Positions 1 to 8,436 of a stretch of DNA of 64,000 bases are shown here, in pieces (the stretch's first letter is position 1; each line of letters begins with the position of its first letter). The notes below the pieces were generated by a model. It did not search any database and was not told the origin of the DNA. It saw only the letters and a list, made by a program, of their open reading frames with translations. The stretch covers positions 150,929 to 214,928 of the forward strand of contig JABHIE010000029.1 in assembly GCA_018671175.1 (NCBI GenBank), in the 5' to 3' direction. The stretch is from Planctomycetota bacterium (GTDB taxonomy: Bacteria > Planctomycetota > UBA1135). A program made the translations under genes and the position numbers.

Positions 1-81
1 CGGCCAGAAAGCCGCCAATAGAAGAGCCCCAAGCGCCAGAAAACGCCAGGGCCACGGAGAACGCCCAGAATGAAAAATCAC
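1..81 (-). CDS. ABC transporter permease, N-terminal fragment
   Basis: Only the first 27 codons lie in the window; the gene continues past base 1. A GTG start overlaps the stop of the upstream substrate-binding protein as GTGA, typical of translational coupling. The peptide begins MIFHSGRSPWPWRF and runs into a hydrophobic stretch rich in Leu and Ala, as expected for the first membrane segment of a permease. The role is inferred from position: iron-type binding-protein genes are usually followed by a permease and an ATPase gene. Another reading frame here is also hydrophobic but lacks a start after its last stop, so this frame is preferred. Confidence 0.5.
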   Translation of the reverse strand, partial: MIFHSGRSPWPWRFLALGALLLAAFWP

Positions 82-1079
82 TTCACGAATTGTTTTTGAA
101 AGTCAGGGAATCGTTGGTCAAGCTCGTTGGCGACGGCCTCCCAGTTGACTGTGGTTGCGTGGAAATCACGCCCAGGGAGTTTGACATAATCTGGGGCGTC
201 AACTCCAGGGCGCAATGGGATTTGCTCTGAGTCGGAAGCTGCGAGCAAGGCCTCAACTTCAGCGGAAAGTACAAAATCAATGAATTGCCTAGCCGCGTCG
301 GGGTGAGGAGCATTCGCAATCATGCAAACCGTATTTGGAATTAAAAGCGCGCCTCTGCCGCCCTCGCCTTGATCTGGGAAGACGACTTCAACGGGGTGGC
401 CATTGCGGCGAGCGGCAGCGGCATCATCGGTGTCAGTGAGACACCAATCCACATCGCCCTCGCAAGTGCGGCGCATGACATCGGCATTGCCCGCACCGAT
501 TTTTAGCCCAGATTGTGAGGCTTTGTCAAGCCAAGTCAAAACATGCGTGGAGGAATCGTTCAAACTCAATGCCGAGAAGTGGGTCAGAGTCGTGCCCGTT
601 AGGGGAGCGGCCATGGCACCGTGGCGCGCAAACTGTGGCTCAGCCATTTCATAAACTCTTGCGGGCAGAGCGACCTCTTTGTCAGTGCGCTGCAAAAACA
701 CGCGCGCTCGAGCTGCAAAGCCAGTCCAGTGATGGTCGGCATCTTTATAGCCGAACGGAATGCCTTCAGCGGATGGGCTTGCGTAGGGTTGAGTTAGACC
801 CGCTTTCTTGAGGCGGATCGTGTGTGCAATCTCATTGTTCCAATAAACATCGGCACGGGGATGGTTTTGCTCGGCAAGCAGGCGATTCACTAAGCCCACC
901 GTTTTGTTGCGCTCAACATCCCAGGCACCCATGACATCTAATCCTGTGCGATCTGCGAAGAGCTTTAGAATTTTTTCGCTGTGCACTTGGTCGAGTGAGC
1001 AATAGACAACTAAATCGGCCTCGCGAGCGCATGAGGAGAACGCTATTAGAAGTAGGGGGAGTAGGAAGTGAATCTTCAT
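78..1079 (-). CDS. ABC transporter substrate-binding lipoprotein, probable Fe(III)-binding
   Basis: Periplasmic solute-binding protein of the FbpA/FutA (AfuA-like) family, 333 residues, which would deliver ferric iron or a similar ligand to the permease encoded next to it. Residues 1-16 form a short signal peptide ending in FSSC, so Cys17 is a probable lipidation site, although Phe at -3 is not the classical lipobox residue. The mature protein starts with a VVYCSLDQ strand, matching the 'VYSS' start of ferric-binding proteins, followed by the family-typical segment with RADVYWNNE. The permease start overlaps its stop. A TACTCT hexamer lies six bases before the ATG, which suggests a leaderless transcript. 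Substrate is inferred from family only; other cargoes such as a polyol or a phosphonate are possible. Confidence 0.75.
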   Translation of the reverse strand: MKIHFLLPLLLIAFSSCAREADLVVYCSLDQVHSEKILKLFADRTGLDVMGAWDVERNKTVGLVNRLLAEQNHPRADVYWNNEIAHTIRLKKAGLTQPYASPSAEGIPFGYKDADHHWTGFAARARVFLQRTDKEVALPARVYEMAEPQFARHGAMAAPLTGTTLTHFSALSLNDSSTHVLTWLDKASQSGLKIGAGNADVMRRTCEGDVDWCLTDTDDAAAARRNGHPVEVVFPDQGEGGRGALLIPNTVCMIANAPHPDAARQFIDFVLSAEVEALLAASDSEQIPLRPGVDAPDYVKLPGRDFHATTVNWEAVANELDQRFPDFQKQFVK

Positions 1080-1085
1080 GGACGC

Positions 1086-1091
1086 AGAGTA
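1086..1091 (-). promoter_or_regulatory. -10 element for the iron-binding lipoprotein gene, leaderless spacing
   Basis: On the minus strand TACTCT is followed by exactly six bases and then ATG. With a -10 hexamer at -12 to -7, the A of ATG would be the transcription start. No recognisable -35 or Shine-Dalgarno motif is seen. Confidence 0.5.
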
Positions 1092-1180
1092 GCAAGCAGC
1101 GTGCCGCGACTTACGCTTGAGTAAGCGCTGCAGTTGTTACCTATTTGAAACTTTACGCGGGTTGAGTCGCGAAAGTTTGG

Positions 1181-2752
1181 CTATTCGTCGAGACCTTCGC
1201 CGTAGCCTAGCTCGCTCAACTCGGCTTTGACCTCAGGTGAAAGCGCATTCAGGTTGCGGATGCCCGGTGCCAAGTCGAATTTTTTGATTAGCGTTTGGCA
1301 GCCTTCATCCCAGGATGTCAGGGCGTCTTGCACGCGGCGCAAAAACTTTTTGCTGGCGGCGGCCATCATCTGGTTGTCGTGGTGAAGCGCATTGTTTTGC
1401 TCACCCTTATCGGTCGCCAATAAGTAAACCTCGGCATCGCGATTGCTGTCAGGAAAGAGCATGGCCTTGCGGCGCCCTTGGCGATAGGAAAGTTGTTGCA
1501 CGGGCCAATTTGCCTCAGCAATGCATTCGTAAGGGTCGCCGAGTGGGTGCGCGCCGATTGTGAAATCAAGCACATGGCCCTGGACGGTGTCAGGTACATC
1601 AACCCCGCAGTAATCCAGGAGAGTTGGCATGACATCAAAGAGTTGCACATTTTCTTGGCGCGGGAAGCCCTCAGTTTGGCCAGGTGCGTGAATAATCAGG
1701 GGCACATGCAATGTCGCGTCATAGGCTTGATGGTGGCCATATTCGCCATGTTCCCAGAACTCTTCGCCATGATCAGAAGTCACGACGACCACAGTGTTCT
1801 TGTCAAGCCCCGCGCGCTCGAGGTAGGTTAAGAGTCGCGCGAACTCACGATCAACCATGCGGATTTCAGCGTCATAAAGCGCAATAAGATAAGCCAAGTC
1901 AGCATCGCTTGGACGGCCTTCTTGCGGAATATAGTCGCGGTAGAATCGTTGTTGAATCGTACGGATCTGACTCTTGCCCGGAGCGCGTTTTTGGAACTCA
2001 GTATCGCTTTCGGCATTTTGGTAAAACGCATAGGCATCTTCATAGGCTTTTTTTAGCGGGCCTTTGTAGTTTGGGTCAGCGAACTCAGCGACGAATTCAG
2101 GGTCGGGTAGGTAGGGCGTGTGAACCTGATAGGTGTGCAAGAAAAGAAAGAATGGGTCGCCAATTTTGCGTGAATCTTCGAGCCAGTCAATGGCGGTGTC
2201 GACGCGATTCTCAGCGCCACGCCACCTTGAATCCCAGGTTTGGAAGCCTTGGTCAAAACCACGACCATCGGTAACATTGCCGCCATCAGCAATTGCCCCT
2301 GTGCGATAACCCGCCAATTCGAAAGCTTCAGCCATCGTGATATTCTGTTTGGCGAGGCTCGGGAAAATGGCCTCGCCACTTGGCAAAATCATGCGGTTCC
2401 AGACACCGTGCACGCGAGGGTAAGTCGACGAAAACAAACTCGCATGGGATGGCGATGTCTTTGGCGCGTTTGCCCAAGCGCGTCGGAAGACAGCAGATGT
2501 TTTTGCAAAGGCGTCAATATTTGGTGTCGTGGCTTTGTCGTAGCCATAGATACTGACATGATCGGCCCGCAAAGTGTCGACCAAGAATAGGATGACATTT
2601 GGGCTGTCAGCCGAAGCCTGAGCGGTCTCGGTTGCGGCCGTTTGTTGGGTGGGCGTTACCTCAGGGGCGGCGGCCTCTCCACTACATGAGCAGAGCAGGG
2701 AGGCGGCGAGCAAGAGGGCGGGAGAAAAGCAGCGAGTGGAGGTGTGTGCCAT
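1181..2752 (-). CDS. Sulfatase-like hydrolase, lipoprotein (alkaline phosphatase superfamily)
   Basis: A 523-residue member of the sulfatase/alkaline phosphatase superfamily. Residues 1-23 look like a lipoprotein signal (LLCSC, Cys23 lipidated), followed by a Thr/Ala-rich linker and the catalytic domain from about residue 51. The first metal-binding stretch is VDTLRAD (Asp59, Asp64) and a later one is SDHGEEFWEHGEYGHH. At the nucleophile site, where FGly sulfatases have Cys or Ser before xPSR, the sequence is K-T-S-P-S-H with Thr99. That makes a formylglycine sulfatase unlikely and a phospho- or glycerophospho-transferase/hydrolase with a Thr nucleophile more likely. It ends in an ELGY motif shared with the two paralogues at 30.4 and 33.7 kb. 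Substrate unknown. Confidence 0.75.
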   Translation of the reverse strand: MAHTSTRCFSPALLLAASLLCSCSGEAAAPEVTPTQQTAATETAQASADSPNVILFLVDTLRADHVSIYGYDKATTPNIDAFAKTSAVFRRAWANAPKTSPSHASLFSSTYPRVHGVWNRMILPSGEAIFPSLAKQNITMAEAFELAGYRTGAIADGGNVTDGRGFDQGFQTWDSRWRGAENRVDTAIDWLEDSRKIGDPFFLFLHTYQVHTPYLPDPEFVAEFADPNYKGPLKKAYEDAYAFYQNAESDTEFQKRAPGKSQIRTIQQRFYRDYIPQEGRPSDADLAYLIALYDAEIRMVDREFARLLTYLERAGLDKNTVVVVTSDHGEEFWEHGEYGHHQAYDATLHVPLIIHAPGQTEGFPRQENVQLFDVMPTLLDYCGVDVPDTVQGHVLDFTIGAHPLGDPYECIAEANWPVQQLSYRQGRRKAMLFPDSNRDAEVYLLATDKGEQNNALHHDNQMMAAASKKFLRRVQDALTSWDEGCQTLIKKFDLAPGIRNLNALSPEVKAELSELGYGEGLDE

Positions 2753-2762
2753 CGGTTGGGGC

Positions 2763-2769
2763 TATCATA
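2763..2769. promoter_or_regulatory. Overlapping divergent -10 elements between sulfatase-like gene and aminotransferase gene
   Basis: The bases read TATCATA on the plus strand: TATCAT can serve the plus-strand aminotransferase (leader about 60 bases) and TATGAT on the minus strand can serve the sulfatase-like gene (11 bases before its ATG). One symmetric element may drive both directions. Confidence 0.4.
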
Positions 2770-2832
2770 AACTGTGCATCCGCCACATTCCCCCCAAGCG
2801 CCCTGCGCGCATTGGTTTTTTTGGTTAGAAAA

Positions 2833-4023
2833 ATGACATCCCTCCCTGAATTGAATTTAGCTACCCGCATGGGTCGCCTTGGTACCGAGACCGCTTTCGA
2901 AGTCCTCGCCCGCGCCAAAGCCCTTGAGGCAGAAGGCCGCGATATCGTCCACCTCGAAATCGGTGAGCCTGATTTTGATACGCCCGTGAATATTCGCGAG
3001 GCTGCAAAAAAAGCAATCGACGATGGCTGGACTCATTACGGCCCAGCTGCCGGTCAACCTGACGCGCGTCAATGCGTGGCTGATTATGTAGGCGGCATGC
3101 GCGGCATTGAAGTCAGCGGCGACGAGGTCTGCATTGTTCCTGGCGGCAAGCCCATCATGTTTTATGTTTTGCTCGCGCTTTGCGAGGCTGGCGACGAGGT
3201 GATTTACCCGAACCCAGGTTTCCCGATTTATGAGTCGATGATTCAGTTCTCGGGCGCGACGGCTGTTCCATGCCCGATTCGTTTTGAAAACGAATTTGCG
3301 CTTGACCCGCAAGATGTCATTTCTCGCATCACCGATAAAACTAAATTGGTGATTCTGAATTCACCTGCAAATCCAACGGGCGGTTACACCCCGAAAGAAG
3401 AATTAGATAAGGTCATTGAGGTCCTCAAGAAGCACCCCAACATCTGGATTCTTACTGACGAAATTTACAGTCGCTTGCTGTATGACGGCTGCGAGCATGT
3501 CAGCCCTATGAGCGACCCTGAAATCCGCGATCGTTGCATTTTGCTTGATGGCTGGTCCAAGACCTACGCCATGACAGGCTGGCGGATGGGCTACGGCGTG
3601 ATGCGCCCTGACCTTTGCGCGCAAGTTTCTAAGTTGATGGTTAATTCAAATTCATGCACGGCCAGCTTTAATCAGCGCGCAGGCATGGAGGCATTAACAG
3701 GCCCTCAAGATGCCGTTGATACGATGCTCACCGCTTTTGACGAGCGCCGCAAGCATATTGTTGACTTGCTTAACGACATGCCAGGCGTGACTTGCCACCT
3801 TCCTAAAGGTGCTTTTTATGTCTTCCCTAAAGTCGATGTTCCTGGGGTGACATCCAAAGAGCTCCAAGAAAAAATTCTTGTCGAAGGTGGCGTTGCTTGC
3901 TTGTCAGGTACGGCGTTTGGCGAATACGGCGAGGGTTTCCTTCGCTTTAGTTTTGCCGCTTCCATTGAGACGATTGACGAGGGCATGCGGCGCGTTCGCA
4001 AAGTCATCGAGGGCTGTCTCTAA
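2833..4023 (+). CDS. Pyridoxal-phosphate aminotransferase, class I/II
   Basis: A 396-residue fold-type I aminotransferase of the AspC/AlaA-like group. Visible hallmarks: EIGEPDFDTP near the N terminus, the NSPANPTGG segment (Asn binding PLP), TDEIYSRLLYDG (Asp for the pyridine nitrogen), GWSKTYAMTGWRMGY with the Schiff-base Lys, and a C-terminal LRFSFA with the substrate-carboxylate Arg. The frame stays open upstream of base 2833, but only the ATG at 2833 gives a family-like N terminus. The stop and the next ATG overlap as TAATG, so it is coupled to the threonine aldolase gene. Substrate could be aspartate, alanine or another amino acid and cannot be fixed from sequence. Confidence 0.88.
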   Translation: MTSLPELNLATRMGRLGTETAFEVLARAKALEAEGRDIVHLEIGEPDFDTPVNIREAAKKAIDDGWTHYGPAAGQPDARQCVADYVGGMRGIEVSGDEVCIVPGGKPIMFYVLLALCEAGDEVIYPNPGFPIYESMIQFSGATAVPCPIRFENEFALDPQDVISRITDKTKLVILNSPANPTGGYTPKEELDKVIEVLKKHPNIWILTDEIYSRLLYDGCEHVSPMSDPEIRDRCILLDGWSKTYAMTGWRMGYGVMRPDLCAQVSKLMVNSNSCTASFNQRAGMEALTGPQDAVDTMLTAFDERRKHIVDLLNDMPGVTCHLPKGAFYVFPKVDVPGVTSKELQEKILVEGGVACLSGTAFGEYGEGFLRFSFAASIETIDEGMRRVRKVIEGCL

Positions 4024-5066
4024 TGGCGAAGCATGTCGCCGACTTTCGTTCGGATACGGTGACCAAGCCGACTGCTCGCATGCTTGATGCGATGCAGTCG
4101 GCCCATGTCGGCGACGATGTGTTGGGCGATGACCCAACGGTGCAGCAGCTCGAGCGCAAGATGTGCGAGTTGTTTGGCAAAGAGGCTGCAATCTTTTTGC
4201 CATCTGGCACAATGGCCAATCAATGCGCGGTCGCGGCTCATATCGTGCCGGGCGAAGAGGTCGTCGTTGAAGCTAACGCACACATCTATCAATACGAAGG
4301 CGGCGGATTAAGCCGCATCGCTGGTGCGCATGTTCGCACGATTCAAGGCGACGGCGGGATGTTCTCCTTCGGGCATCTGGCGCGGTCTTTCCGCCCACCG
4401 AGCGTGCATATGCCTCGCACGGCTTTGGTCTGCACCGAGCAAACACACCTCATGGCTGGTGGTGCAATTTTGCCTCTTGAGTATTTGCAAGAGGTTCACA
4501 GCATGGCCGCGCATCATGGCGTCCCTGTTCACATGGATGGCGCTCGACTGTTTCAGGCTCAAATTGAAACAGGGATTGATATGGCCGTTTATGGCGCGAC
4601 TTGTGATTCGCTCATGATCTCGCTGTCTAAAGGTTTGAGTTGTCCAATTGGCTCGATGTTGATCGGTGATGGGCCATTTATTGAGCGCGCCAAACATGTC
4701 CGCAAATGGATGGGCGGTGGCATGCGTCAAGCGGGTTATCTCGCTGCATGCGGGCTTGTCGCTCTCGACGAAACCTGGGATGTTCTTGGCGAAGATAACG
4801 CGCGTTGCCGCCGCATGGTGGGGCTTCTGCTCGGCCTTGAGGGCATCAAGTTGGCGCAACCCACGGTCGATACCAATATTTTGTTTCTAGAGGTCACTCA
4901 CCCCGACCTTGACGCACCGATGATTGAGGCTGCGTTGGCCGATCAGGGTGTTCTTGCGATTGCCATGGGCGATCGCCTCTTGCGTTTTGTTACGCATCGC
5001 CACATTACAGACGCCGACGCAGAGCATGCGATTGGCGCACTTCAAATCATTTTGTCTCCGGCTTAG
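4023..5066 (+). CDS. ltaE: Low-specificity L-threonine aldolase
   Basis: A 347-residue PLP enzyme that cleaves L-threonine or L-allo-threonine to glycine and acetaldehyde. It starts with the conserved DFRSDTVTKPT, has the GDDVLGDDPT motif, FLPSGTMANQ, HMDGARLFQA (Asp and Arg of the cofactor site) and the Schiff-base Lys in SLSKGLSCPIGSML. The length matches the family. It overlaps the preceding aminotransferase by one base and is followed 21 bases later by the phosphomannomutase gene, so the three are probably co-transcribed; together with arginase they form a small amino-acid/sugar metabolism cluster without an obvious common pathway. Confidence 0.9.
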   Translation: MAKHVADFRSDTVTKPTARMLDAMQSAHVGDDVLGDDPTVQQLERKMCELFGKEAAIFLPSGTMANQCAVAAHIVPGEEVVVEANAHIYQYEGGGLSRIAGAHVRTIQGDGGMFSFGHLARSFRPPSVHMPRTALVCTEQTHLMAGGAILPLEYLQEVHSMAAHHGVPVHMDGARLFQAQIETGIDMAVYGATCDSLMISLSKGLSCPIGSMLIGDGPFIERAKHVRKWMGGGMRQAGYLAACGLVALDETWDVLGEDNARCRRMVGLLLGLEGIKLAQPTVDTNILFLEVTHPDLDAPMIEAALADQGVLAIAMGDRLLRFVTHRHITDADAEHAIGALQIILSPA

Positions 5067-5087
5067 GCCTTCACCCAAATAGAAAAG

Positions 5088-6446
5088 ATGTCCGTTTTTA
5101 AGGCATACGACATTCGCGGCACTTGGCCCGATCAGATCGATTCCCAACTCTCATACCGCATTGGTCGCGCTTACGCTGACTTTCTTGGTGAGGGGCCAAT
5201 CGTCGTGGGGCGTGATATGCGCACCATGGCGCCTGAGGCACAGGCTGAGTGCATTCGGGGCATCCTTGATGGTGGCCTTGATGTAATTGATGTGGGTTTA
5301 ACCGCAACGCCTCAGCTTTATTTTGCGATTGGGCATCTGGGCGCGGCGGGTGGCTTAAATGTCACCGCTAGTCACAACCCAAAGCAATACATTGGCTTTA
5401 AGTTGTGCGAAGAAGAGGCCAAACCGATTTCGGCCGACAATGGCATCAAAGAAATCGAGGTTTTAGCGACGGCCCCTGACTGCCCAGAGCCTGTTGCAGA
5501 ACCAGGGTCATTGACTCAGCTTGACACGCTTGCTGATTATGTTTTGCATGTTAAAAAATGGGCTGACTTAGCGCGGCCCGTCAAGATTGTTTCCGATGCA
5601 GCCAACGGTATGGCGGCTCATACTTTTCCGGCCGTGCTTGATGCGATGCCTGATGTTGAGCACGAGGGCTTGTTTTATGAGCTTGACGGTACTTTCCCCA
5701 ATCACGAGGCAAACCCTCTTAAATTGTCAACTCTGGTTGATTTGCAAAAGTTGGTCATTGAATCAGGCGCTGAGTTAGGCGCTGCTTTTGACGGTGACTG
5801 CGACCGTTGTTGCTTCGTCGACGACCTTGGCCGCGCAATCGGTAACGACATCGTGACCACTTTAGTTGCGCGTGAAGTGCTAAAAGAAGAGCCGGGCGCG
5901 GCCATCGTTTACGATTTGCGCTCAAGCTGGATTTTGCCTCAGACCATTTTGGCCGGCGGCGGCAAACCTGTAAAAGAGCGGGTGGGTCATTCTTTCCTAA
6001 AGGGTCGCATGCGTGAATTTGATGCTCCTTTTGGTGGTGAACTTTCGGGGCACTATTACGCCCGTGATAATTGGTACGCCGATAACGCCGAGATTATTTT
6101 GATGACGGTCATGGGCATTTTGTCTCGCACCGAAAAGAAGTTTTCTGAGTTGTGCGATGAGGTAATGGTTTACCATTCCACAGGCGAAGTTAATTTTCAT
6201 ATCGAAGATAAAGTTGGCGCAATGGACAAACTCAAAGCCGAGTTTGCTGACGCCGAGATCGACGAGCTTGACGGCGTGACCATCGCTTATGGCGCTGTGA
6301 CTAGCCCCGGTTGGTGGTGGGTCAACTTACGCGCTTCCAATACAGAGCCATTACTGCGCATGAATCTTGAATCAGACGACCGCGCAAAGATGGAAGAAAT
6401 GACCACTCGCGTGATTGACATCATCGGAGTTCAGCCAGAAGCCTAA
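5088..6446 (+). CDS. manB: Phosphomannomutase/phosphoglucomutase
   Basis: A 452-residue member of the alpha-D-phosphohexomutase family that interconverts hexose 1- and 6-phosphates, supplying mannose-1-phosphate or glucose-1-phosphate for sugar nucleotide synthesis. All four family loops are visible: the phosphoserine loop TASHNPKQYIGFK, the metal loop DGDCDRCCF, the sugar-binding loop GGELSGHYY and the phosphate-binding loop RASNTEPLLR. N-terminal FKAYDIRGTWPDQID is typical of the AlgC/ManB branch. It sits between the threonine aldolase and arginase genes on the same strand. Which sugar is preferred cannot be decided from sequence. Confidence 0.9.
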   Translation: MSVFKAYDIRGTWPDQIDSQLSYRIGRAYADFLGEGPIVVGRDMRTMAPEAQAECIRGILDGGLDVIDVGLTATPQLYFAIGHLGAAGGLNVTASHNPKQYIGFKLCEEEAKPISADNGIKEIEVLATAPDCPEPVAEPGSLTQLDTLADYVLHVKKWADLARPVKIVSDAANGMAAHTFPAVLDAMPDVEHEGLFYELDGTFPNHEANPLKLSTLVDLQKLVIESGAELGAAFDGDCDRCCFVDDLGRAIGNDIVTTLVAREVLKEEPGAAIVYDLRSSWILPQTILAGGGKPVKERVGHSFLKGRMREFDAPFGGELSGHYYARDNWYADNAEIILMTVMGILSRTEKKFSELCDEVMVYHSTGEVNFHIEDKVGAMDKLKAEFADAEIDELDGVTIAYGAVTSPGWWWVNLRASNTEPLLRMNLESDDRAKMEEMTTRVIDIIGVQPEA

Positions 6447-6468
6447 ATTTGGGTTAGTCTTTCATTTC

Positions 6469-7389
6469 ATGGCTTCCTTAGCAAAACCCGTCCGCATCCT
6501 TGGCGTGCCCCTTGATTTGGGCGCGGGGCACCGTGGCACTGATATGGGGCCGAGCGCTTTGCGTATTGCGGGTGTTCACCAAGCTCTAGAGGCTCATGGG
6601 TGCGATGTGCGGCGCGAATCTGATATTCATGTGCCTGCGATGGAAACTCGCGAGCCACGCAATTTGCACGCGCGTTTTCGGCAAGAGATTTTGCATGTCT
6701 GTTCTGATTTGCATGACCGCGTGCGGCAGGTTTTGGCCGAGGGCGCGCGCCCTTTGATCTATGGTGGCGACCACTCGTTAGCCATGGGGTCGGTGGCTGG
6801 CGTTGCTGGGCACTATCGTGATTTGAATCAAGAAATTGGCTTGATTTGGTTTGATGCTCACGGCGATATGAATTTGCCTAAGACTTCACCGAGTGGCAAT
6901 GTCCATGGCATGCCGCTTGCTCACCTTTTAGGTCGCGGCGATAAAGATCTTGCCATGATTGGCGGTTTTGCAGGCAAAGTTAAACCTGAAAATGTCGCTT
7001 TGGTTGGCATTCGAGATATTGATAAGGGTGAGCGCGAAATCATCCGCGAATCGGGCATTCATGCATTTACGATGCGCGACATTGATGAGCGTGGCATGGC
7101 CGCCGTGACGCGCGAGGCCTTAGCCGTGGTAAATCAAGACACCGCTGGGTTTTATCTTAGCTTTGATGTTGATGGCCTTGACCCTGATGTCGCTCCAGGG
7201 GTTGGCACGCCCGTACCCGGGGGTGTAGATTTCCGTGAAGCTCACCTCATGCTCGAAATGATTGCTGAGAACCATCGCATGGTTGGCATGGAAGTCGTCG
7301 AGCTAAACCCAGTTTTAGACAACGGCAACGCTTCCGCAGAGGCAATGAAGCACCTCATTTTGAGTGCTTTTGGCTTGACGATTCTTTAA
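6469..7389 (+). CDS. rocF: Arginase
   Basis: A 306-residue ureohydrolase converting L-arginine to ornithine and urea with a binuclear manganese centre. Metal ligands are in place: His102 in GGDHS, Asp129/His131/Asp133 in DAHGDMN, and Asp233/Asp235 in SFDVDGLDP. The SGNVHGMP segment after the second motif matches arginases better than agmatinases or formiminoglutamases. The ATG at 6469 gives the family-like start PVRILGVPLDLGAG; the upstream extension to 6415 lies inside the mutase gene. A TAGTCT hexamer eight bases before the ATG could give a near-leaderless promoter of its own. The 3' end overlaps the convergent channel gene by four bases. Confidence 0.88.
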   Translation: MASLAKPVRILGVPLDLGAGHRGTDMGPSALRIAGVHQALEAHGCDVRRESDIHVPAMETREPRNLHARFRQEILHVCSDLHDRVRQVLAEGARPLIYGGDHSLAMGSVAGVAGHYRDLNQEIGLIWFDAHGDMNLPKTSPSGNVHGMPLAHLLGRGDKDLAMIGGFAGKVKPENVALVGIRDIDKGEREIIRESGIHAFTMRDIDERGMAAVTREALAVVNQDTAGFYLSFDVDGLDPDVAPGVGTPVPGGVDFREAHLMLEMIAENHRMVGMEVVELNPVLDNGNASAEAMKHLILSAFGLTIL

Positions 7390-8411
7390 GACAAAGAGTC
7401 TAAAAAAGCATCGAGTTGCTCGCGCTCACCGAGCACCATGAGCCTGTCGCCAGTGTGTAGAGGCTTGTCGGCGGGTGGGTTGAAATAAAGCTCTCCGTCA
7501 GAAGCGTGGCGCACGCCAACTGCAATGAGGCCGAATTGCGTGCGCAACTGCAAAGAGGCCAAAGAGCGATCTTGAGAACCCTCAACGGCAGAAAGAGGGA
7601 TTTCTTCTATGAGCATTTCGTGCTTGGACGAGGCGCAACCAATAGCCAAATCAGCCAAATCAACGGCCCCGGGGCGTAGGAAGGCCTGAGCGAGCCGCCG
7701 CCCGCCAAGGGCGTAGGGCGTGACAACACGGGTCGCGCCAACTCGTTTGAGTTTGTCTTCAGTGGAAGGGTTTTCGGCCCTCGCGACAATGGAGCATTCT
7801 GTGTTGAGCTCACGCGTGGTCAGCGTGATGAAAACATTGCCCGCCTCTGACCCGATGGCCGCAATGACGCCAGCCGCACGCTCAACGCCAGCAGCACGCA
7901 AAACGGCTTCTTCGGTGGCGTCGCCTTGGATGCACATCACGCGCTCTTCGGCGAGGTTGTGGAAGACATCTTCGTCAGATTCAACGACGACGAACGGCCG
8001 CTCAGCTAGCTCGAGCTCTCGGCGCACAATGTGCCCCAGTCGCCCATGGCCGCAGAGGATGACATGGTCGGAAAGTTGATCGATTGCTTTTTGCATGCGT
8101 TTGCGAGCTCTGAGGGGGGAATTTGAGAGGACCGCGCGACCCAAAACGCCCGCAGCGGCAAAACCAGTGGCGACCCCTGCGCACACCAGAAGAATCGTAA
8201 ACCACCGCCCCGCGTCGGAGAGGGGGATGACTTCCCCGAAACCGACTGTCGTGACGGTGATGACAGTCATGTAAAGGGAGTCGAGAATCGACCACCCTTC
8301 AATCCAGGCGTAGCCAAGTGTGCCCAAAACCAGAACACCGCTCAAAAGCAAAAGCACGCGCGCCAGCTCTTTTTGCTGGAGACGCGTTTCGTAGTTGCTG
8401 TTTACGGGCAT
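7386..8411 (-). CDS. Voltage-independent K+ channel with RCK (TrkA-N/TrkA-C) domains
   Basis: A 341-residue two-transmembrane potassium channel subunit. Membrane segment one spans about residues 18-36, the pore helix and selectivity filter TTVGFG residues 54-59, and segment two about 70-93. A cytoplasmic RCK domain follows with the nucleotide-binding GHGRLG motif (121-126), and a TrkA-C domain occupies the last 80 residues. The architecture matches MthK/Kch-type channels gated by Ca2+ or nucleotides, and would act as a tetramer in the inner membrane. Its ATG is six bases from a TAGAAT hexamer, which suggests leaderless expression, and it is divergent from mcsB with only 25 bases between start codons. 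Confidence 0.88.
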   Translation of the reverse strand: MPVNSNYETRLQQKELARVLLLLSGVLVLGTLGYAWIEGWSILDSLYMTVITVTTVGFGEVIPLSDAGRWFTILLVCAGVATGFAAAGVLGRAVLSNSPLRARKRMQKAIDQLSDHVILCGHGRLGHIVRRELELAERPFVVVESDEDVFHNLAEERVMCIQGDATEEAVLRAAGVERAAGVIAAIGSEAGNVFITLTTRELNTECSIVARAENPSTEDKLKRVGATRVVTPYALGGRRLAQAFLRPGAVDLADLAIGCASSKHEMLIEEIPLSAVEGSQDRSLASLQLRTQFGLIAVGVRHASDGELYFNPPADKPLHTGDRLMVLGEREQLDAFLDSLS

Positions 8412-8417
8412 AAGCGG

Positions 8418-8427
8418 ATTCTACAAT
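8418..8427. promoter_or_regulatory. Overlapping divergent -10 elements, channel gene and mcsB
   Basis: Minus strand TAGAAT (8423 to 8418) lies exactly six bases from the channel ATG. Plus strand TACAAT (8422-8427) lies nine bases before the mcsB ATG. The hexamers share two bases, so polymerase cannot occupy both at once. Confidence 0.5.
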
Positions 8428-8436
8428 GTGGCCACG

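Noticed and set aside
2599..2832. Upstream extension of the aminotransferase
   Set aside because: It runs antisense through the start of the sulfatase-like gene and has no aminotransferase similarity; the ATG at 2833 is the family-like start.
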